A stretch of DNA of 64,000 nucleotides from Lepus europaeus (Eukaryota; Chordata; Mammalia; Lagomorpha; Leporidae): the NCBI RefSeq assembly GCF_033115175.1, contig NC_084835.1, positions 84,937,948 to 85,001,947 of the forward strand, given 5' to 3'. The position numbers and the translations under genes were made by a program. The number at the start of each line of letters is the position of its first letter. The first letter of the stretch is position 1. The notes beneath the pieces were generated by a model. That model searched no databases and was not told the DNA's origin. It was given only the letters and a program-made list of their open reading frames with translations. Of this stretch, positions 57,290 through 64,000 are shown piece by piece.

Positions 57290-57634
57290 CGGCCTTATGC
57301 TCAGCAATGGCCACCAGATCCTAATCCCGGACTCTGTGAAAGCACCTTAAAGGAGGTGCCTTTACAAATGTGATAAAGGATTTTGATGTGAGGGGATCAC
57401 CCGGGACTATCTGGATATGCCCTAAATCCCATCCTAAGTGTCCTTAAAATAGAGTCAGATTTCATACACAAGAAGAGAAGTGGTGTGAAGACAGAAGCAG
57501 AGATACTGGAGTGGTATGGCTGCAAACCAAGGAATGCTGTTGACCACCAGAAGCTGCAAAAGGCAAGGAAAAGATTCTCTCCTAGCACCTCTGGAGCCAG
57601 CATGTGTGGCCCCTTTGATACCTTGATTTTTGTC
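57290..57634 (+). mobile_element. MaLR/MLT1-type LTR relic
   Basis: Landmarks in order: tgcctttacaaatgtgataa, atgccctaaatcccatccta, aaccaaggaatgctgttgac, accaccagaagctgcaaaag and caaggaaaagattctctcc. It is the same family as 4000-4402. A SINE 3' part interrupts or truncates it at about 57635. Confidence 0.65.
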
Positions 57635-57808
57635 TAGGGCCTCTAATACCCATGTGGGAGACCAAGAAGAAGCTCTTGACTCCTGGCTTTGGCTTGGCCC
57701 AGCCCTGGCCACTGAGGCCATTTGGGGAGTGAACCAGGAGATGCAGGATCTCTTTCTCTCTCTCTGTAACTCTGACTTGCAAATAAATAAACCTTAAAAA
57801 AAAAAAAA
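57635..57808 (+). mobile_element. CSINE, 5'-truncated
   Basis: Only the 3' half is present: cccatgtgggagaccaagaa, ggctttggcttggcccagcc, tttggggagtgaaccaggag, a CT stretch, and tgcaaataaataaacctt with a poly(A) tail. Confidence 0.88.
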
Positions 57809-58190
57809 GTTTACTTGAGGATCTACCTGAAGAAGTAAAAACTTATGATCTGGGTGGAATTTATAGTGCAAATAGTTCAGCTATTGACAAAATAGAATTT
57901 TTCCTTCACTACTGCTTAGCAACCATGATTTGTTTGTTACCAGAATGTTTGCCAATTCAGTACACATTGCATAGGCAGGAACATTAAGTAGGCTGGCTGT
58001 TTAGAAGCAGCACCTGGCAGTGATAATCAGTAGATTCTGACCGTAGCTGAAGAATGAATGCAGCTCTTGTCCTGTGGGATCAGCCTGTGTTGCATACACT
58101 GCGCCTCTAGGCCTTGGGAGCAATCCCCATGTCCACAGACTCTCACACTGGGCTCCTCCACTCCCCGTAGAGCGGCATAATCACCATTTT

Positions 58191-58211
58191 GTGTGTGTGT
58201 GTGTCTGTGTG
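58191..58211. repeat. (TG)n short repeat
   Basis: A TG run of about 14 nt, interrupted once by tctgtgtg. Confidence 0.8.
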
Positions 58212-59859
58212 TTTTCCTGTTCATTTTGATACTATCTATAAATTGTCCGGCTTAGGTGGAAAGAGAAGGAAGTGGATCTTGATCAAATGTAGATATTCTG
58301 GATACCACGTTAAACCAACCTCAAGGTAAGCAGGACAATAGGTCAGTGCAGTGCTGTGTTCAGCTGGCCCTGCTAAGCAGATAGTTTAGCTTTTGCTTTT
58401 TTAGAAAAGTAACCACAAATCTCATGTCCCATCAGAAACCCTACCTCCAATAGCAGCTGCTTAAAAATGCTTTAAAACTTGCACTCGGCAGCAGCCAGTT
58501 TGGGATGGGGGCAGTGGGTTAGGAAATAAGAGCAATCATCTTGCCAAAAAACGCTGGAATCACATACCCAATACAATAATTATACACTTTTAAAAGTCCC
58601 AGTAGTCAAGTAGGAATCAAAGAAAAATGGGTAGCTATTCAGAGAGAGCTGGGTGTGTTGGTAAGTGCATCTAACTGCTTTGACCAGTCCCTGAAAAGCA
58701 CCTCCTTGATGATAATCTGATTTAGACAAGGTCATTTTACTGGAACTTGGCATGGGGCTACAGAATAATTCAATCAATTTCAGAGCCTTTTTTGGTTTAG
58801 AATATGAGGCACAAAATTGGAAATGTCAAGGGGATGAAGGAATCTATTCACAGCTCACCTCACCCTCAGAAATAACGGTCCCTATGGAAGGAGAGGAGTT
58901 CTAATCCAGTAGCCTGTCAGCAGGTGAAATGAACAAATAACTTTCTCCCTCTGGAAGAAAAACGGTTCTGAAATTGTAAAAGTTGCTGAAATTTAGACAC
59001 CTTCCTAAATCTACCTCTCAGTTTACTAACTCTTGTGTTAAATTAAACTTCATGGACTGTGTTTATGAAAAAAAAAGTTGACAGATTTTTAATTTTGTCT
59101 TGTACCTGAATTCAACTACTTTGGATATAGCTTGGGCTTTGACTTTTTAAGTGGCCTCAAAACATGATTTGTGAGGACAGTAATTAGGGCCAAGGTAATT
59201 TGGAATCACATTTTCAAAGGAAAATCTAGCTATTTTGATGATAGTAAGTTGCACAATAAACTCGTATTATGTAGTGTCAGTACCATGTCGCAAAGCCCAT
59301 GTGGCTGTGATGTACTGCCAGCTGCGGGAGCAGATGTGCCCCTGGAGCCATCGGGCATTCAAGTGTGATTTAACCTCCATCTCAACCCCCCAGGATGCCC
59401 ACCTTTTCAAAATAAAGCTGCAAAGTGTCAAGCTGTGAGCTGGAGCCACGGTAAAGGTAAGCTGCTTTTCCAGAGGCTTAATCTTGGCCTTGGCAATTTG
59501 TTCCTCTCTCACAGCTTATGCTTGAGGGAGGTTTCTCCCTCACAGTGGAGGAGGACTATTCTCAGGGCTGTTTGTGTCCCTGCCCTGCTTGGTTTCCAGG
59601 GTATTCTCTGTCAGTCCTTCAGTTGTGAGGGGAACAAGGTAACTGCTTTGCAGATGATCAAGTGCTGTGAGAAATGATTATTTCTGATGCCAGTGGATGA
59701 TCCCAAAGCCAGGCCCACCTGCTCTGTGGGAGGGCAGGAAGTTATGAATACATGCAACTCCCCTTTGCTTCTCAGAGCTTTCCAGACTGGAGACCATGCA
59801 GAGGGGTAAAGAGGCTGAGCTGCCTTGGGGCAGGGGAACCTTTGACCATCCCAAGTGGC

Positions 59860-59930
59860 ATATATGATATATGATACTTGTATATGATACTTATGATACT
59901 TATATATATGATACTTATGATGATACTTAG
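59860..59930. repeat. Degenerate ATATGATACTT tandem repeat
   Basis: The unit tatgatactt recurs five or six times with irregular spacing and intervening tatata stretches. Confidence 0.85.
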
Positions 59931-60049
59931 AAAAAAACAGCTTAAATGTAGGGAAATGTCCATGTGCTCTTGAACAGAGTAGTATAAAAAGCCTTTTTCA
60001 GCAGAATTATTCTGGGAACTGTAATGTGAAAAAAAGCCATGTGTGGGTT

Positions 60050-60360
60050 TATTTTTTAATAGATTTATTTATTTTACTTGAAAGTTACACAGAAAGAGAG
60101 AGAGAGAGTGGGAGAGTGAGAGAGTTCAATCCCCAGTTGGCTGCCACGGCTGGAGCCGTGCTGATCTGAAGCCAGGAGCTTTTTCCGGGTCTCCCACGTG
60201 GGTGCAGGGGCCCAAGGATTTGGGCCATCTTCCACTGCTTTCCCAGGCCATAGCAAAGAGCTGGATTGGAAATGGCACAGCCGGGTCTCAAACCAGTGCC
60301 CACATGGGAGGCCGGCACTGCAGGCGACGGCTTTACTGGCTATGCCACAGCGCCGACCCC
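60050..60360 (-). mobile_element. CSINE, older subfamily
   Basis: Antisense copy: atagatttatttattttact, agttcaatccccagttggct, ggtctcccacgtgggtgcag and the head complement atgccacagcgccgacccc. Confidence 0.92.
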
Positions 60361-62783
60361 CATGCCTGGTCTAATACAAGACTGCCCAATGAAACCCCCT
60401 GAGATGATGCAAGTGTTCTCTGTGTGCACTATCCAACACAGTAACCATTACGCATGTCAATTACTGGACACTTGGAGTGTGGCTAGAGACTGAGGAATGG
60501 AATTTTAAATATGATCTTGTGGCTACTGTACTGGACATTGCAGGTCTTATTTAAAAAACTATGCATCAATTCAACTTTGAACGTAAATATTTTACTCTGT
60601 TTTTCACAAACCTTTTGAAGGACTCCTTGAGTGTCCACGTTTACCTATGTTTTCTCCGCTTTGGGAATTGAATTCTGGTCTTCAAACTAGAATTCGGTGT
60701 CTCTTGTGACATATCCCACCTAGCTGCACTGTCTCCCCAGCCAAGGACAATCAGATCTGTGGGCACAACCCTGTGATTGTGTTACTCTCTGGGGCAGAGC
60801 AGATACCTCCAATAGCAGCTGGATCCATTTTGCAGTAAAACTTTTCTTGTGTTCCTCTTTAATATGTGAGTCCCTGGATGGTTGCATTTCACTCATCACC
60901 TGGCAGGCCTGCTCATGACAGGTTTTATCCATGAGACACTAGTTGTTGCATATTGAACACATCTAGTTTGATGGGCTCATTCATTTTGCTTGCTACACTT
61001 ACTAATGGTGGGCATTGGATAAGGCCTGGGTGCTACGTGCTTTAGGGAACATTTGGACATGTACTTAAAAAGCTCTCATTTCCAGAACCATAGATTAAGG
61101 TGCATTGTTTGTTAAAAGGTTGAGCCACAGCCAGTGATTGGCAGGAGGTAGTCTGGGAGATAATGTTTAGATGCCAAAACACTGGAACATTGGCAACATA
61201 TTTTACCATGGCGGAGTTTTCTGACAGAGATGGTCTGTGAGTTGAACTAAGCTTTCCTGTCTGTAAAAGAGTAATTGTCTTTTCACAATCTGTGTAAACA
61301 TTTAAATTGAAAATTTTCATAATCTTTTCAGTTAATTTTGCTTGGCTGTCTGTATCCTACTGTCTTTCCTAAAGTATGAGGCAGCTCTTGATTTAGCACA
61401 AAATTATGTTTTAAGTTGAATCTGTTAATAGTTCATGCAGTTCTGTACCCAGTAGCATGGCTTCCCATAATCACACAAAATCCCCATCAACCACCATTGA
61501 AGACATAGAGGAGAAAAGTCAAAATGACCAGAAGTTAGTGGAGTGGTACTGGAGTGAAGCATTCAACCCCCAAGAGGGACTTCCTTGTGGGATGCTCAGA
61601 GCTCTGATGGGGAGGTAGATGGAAGCTGGACCACAGGTGGAGGAAAGTGATGAGTTCAGGAGAGCAGAGCCAGATGGACTGTGTAGAAAGGTAATGGCTA
61701 GAAACAAAGTTAGGGATCACAGCAAAAAGGAAGTAGAGAGGGAAGGAGGGGGCTAACTTTTGATTGATTAGGTCTGGAGAGGAATCTGAATACCTTTTCA
61801 CACACGATTCTGATGACACCAGTGCATGTTCACATTTGGGGAGGACAGCTTTAAGAGCAGACTCCATGAGTTATTGTGCCAAGTGCCCCTTTTTATTCCT
61901 ATCCCTGGCCTGGTTACTTCCCTGCAAGCAGCACAATGATGTGGCGCTGTATGCATAGCCTTAGCTGTCTTATTTGTGCATCATGTGACATTCCACAGTT
62001 CCCATTTTGTGACTCTGGTGTAGTCTTTCCTGGGCAGCTGATTCATAGTAGAGTCCACTGCTGTGTCCATGGCTTTAGTCTCAGAACATAAGCCTCGAGT
62101 GGTTTTTCCCCAGTTAACCCACTTAGCCTCAATGTTACAAAGTCTTTTTGTGACAAGTCCTACTCCTCCCTCATTCTCCAAGGCTGGCATCTTGGCTGGG
62201 TGCCCTATGTAGTCACACAGGACCCCACATTCAGAGGCCTTCCGTTTGCTTTACTTCTCTTCTGTCACTGGTTTGAAATTCTTTATTCATCTGTGAACTT
62301 GTGTTTTTGAAGTGAAGCCTGACAGGCTTGTGGAGCACGTGGGCGTGGAGATTTATACAATGTGGTCCACTATTCTCCACTACCCTATTTAGCCTTCATG
62401 ATGCCCATGAAGTGGACCCATCAATGCTACAGAGTTCACAGACTCATAGTGAGTACAGATAAATGTCTACAACTGAGCAAGCAGGGGTACTGATAGCAAC
62501 AAGGGGCCGTGCTTATTTACCATTTGAACCAGACTTGCTTTGAAGACAGAAGGCAACGTATTCTAAGAAACAGAAGACAAGGAAAACAGGGCAGCCCTGC
62601 CTTTTCCTCAGTCCCTTCTTATCAGTAAGCTGAATGTGGACATTGACAGGATGTGCACACATGGAGACATGAAACAACATCTGATCTAGTTTCGTGCAGT
62701 TTTTCCAGTGTTTTGGCAAGAATGTTAATGAAACACAAATTTAATTTGGGCGATTTTACATGTGTTAAATGCTTTTATAAATT

Positions 62784-62930
62784 AGGCATCACTTAATGAT
62801 AGGGTTGAGTTCTCAAAAATGTCACTAGGTTTTGTTTTGTGAACATTAGAGTACATTTAAACTAAGATGGCTGACATCTTTAGGCAATATAAATGTAATA
62901 GGGCCACCATTGTCTACATCACTGACCCAA
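62784..62930. mobile_element. Tigger-like (TcMar) DNA transposon fragment
   Basis: It contains aggcatcacttaatgatagg, tgtcactaggttttgttttg, tgaacattagagtacattta and tagggccaccattgtctaca, which resemble a common Tigger-related non-autonomous element. The exact family is uncertain. Confidence 0.5.
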
Positions 62931-63015
62931 ACTGTCAATGTACAATGTAAGTATGGATAGTATAATGCATGCTAATAACTTGAAATTGTTTTTGCTTGAA
63001 ATACTGTCATGTAGC

Positions 63016-63060
63016 AAAACAAAACAAAACAAAACAAAACAAAACAAAACAAAACAAAAC
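63016..63060. repeat. (AAAAC)9 pentanucleotide microsatellite
   Basis: Nine perfect AAAAC units with no body of a retroposon recognised next to it. Confidence 0.96.
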
Positions 63061-64000
63061 ACCATTCTAAGTAAGACCCTGGAAGAAAGGAAAAACATAG
63101 TTCAGTAGTTTAAATAGTTTTCCTGATTCTTAAACAAGAGGCCTCACATCTTCATTTTGTACCAGGTTCTGCATATTACATAGCCAGCCCCACTTTAACT
63201 GTTCTCCTTCTAGGGCTGGTCTTCAGCCCTTCCTCCTCATAACCCCTTCTTTTGCCAGCTTTTTGAGGACTCTGATGGCCACTGATGTGAAGGGCACCAC
63301 TGGTCTCCTGGTTCTGCTGCTGCTTCACTCACGGAATCTAGAACTGGATCGACAGACTTAAGAGGTAATACAAGGGCTCCATAGTCCTAAAGCAGGTGCA
63401 CCTGCCACATCAGAAGATGAAATGACTTCTCTGTCCCCTGCTAACCTTATCTTAGAGAAGCAAATGTTGGAATTTCTTACCTGGTACTGCTAGTTTTCCC
63501 TTTGATCAGTTATGGCCAGAAAAATACTTCATGAAGACTAAACTCCAGCTGTTGTCCTTGACAACTTGGTGCCTCTCTATCCCTTGTTGCCACTCTATGA
63601 ATTCTACACTTATCAACGCTGAAAGTGTAGTACTAAGCAAATAAGTTAGAATGGCCAACATGTCTAAGTTAGGAAAGTTTTGACGTAGTTAAGTCATAAA
63701 TAAAAAGACAAAAATTTTGAAATGACTAGGCTCAATTGAAAATAGTTTGAGGATAGATAGGGTAAGAATTATTGCTATTTTAAATACCTTCCTTTAGAAA
63801 TGAATTGGCAAAATTGATCCATGTAGATTTTTAAAGCAACTGAATCAGCTATTAACAGGAAGCTCATTTTATACTGCCAGACTTTTGACCACTATACAAA
63901 AATGGCAAAGTAACCAGCTGGAGTCCACCCTGATTACTGAAAGCCAACTATTTGTCTTGGTTTCCCTATGGGTTGTAGAGAGTGGTGGGTGGAAGGAGGA

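Overview
This is a piece of a mammalian nuclear genome, almost certainly from a lagomorph (rabbit or a close relative). The diagnostic sign is about 27 copies of the tRNA-derived lagomorph C-repeat SINE (CSINE). The young copies carry intact A-box and B-box sequences, a poly(A) tail and perfect target-site duplications. The window also has relics of LINE-1, MaLR/MLT1-type LTRs, MIR, L2 and DNA transposons, a low CpG content, and GT-AG introns. Nothing prokaryotic, viral or CRISPR-like is present.

The only gene I can support is the 3' half of FHOD3 (formin homology 2 domain containing 3), on the + strand from before base 1 to a poly(A) signal at 54119. Ten coding exons can be placed to the base: 2811-2969, 14194-14376, 15062-15181, 16223-16384, 21278-21468, 27123-27315, 31797-31820, 33700-33874, 42802-42963 and 53540-53622. 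Their phases join perfectly into 1452 nt, or 483 codons plus a stop. They encode most of the actin-assembling FH2 domain, a basic post-FH2 helix, a linker, and the C-terminal DAD with its basic tail. The DAD keeps the formin autoinhibited until Rho/ROCK signalling releases it. The seventh exon is a 24-nt microexon encoding TEDEDEVE, the T(D/E)5XE CK2 site that defines the muscle isoform of FHOD3.

The most interesting unexplained item is a frame-preserving, phase 1-1, 171-nt open segment at 37560-37730 inside the intron between the linker exon and the DAD exon. It has a GTAAGG donor and could be an undescribed cassette exon adding 57 residues just before the DAD. A SINE has inserted immediately downstream, with its target-site duplication starting at intron position +3. 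The acceptor is weak, so this remains a hypothesis.

Layout: 1-2810 is intron with one LTR relic. 2970-14193 is a large intron holding an antisense L1 ORF2 relic pierced by SINEs. 14194-16384 holds three closely spaced FH2 exons. 16385-33699 contains the rest of FH2, the basic region and the muscle microexon. 33700-42963 covers the linker and DAD-core exons, separated by a repeat-rich intron with a three-layer SINE nest, the candidate exon and an L1 ORF1 relic. 42964-53539 is the last intron, including a repeat-poor block at about 46080-46800. 53540-54139 is the terminal exon and 3'UTR. 54140-64000 is intergenic sequence with no coding exon I could recognise on either strand.

Family and repeat names come from recognition of characteristic sequence, not from a database search.
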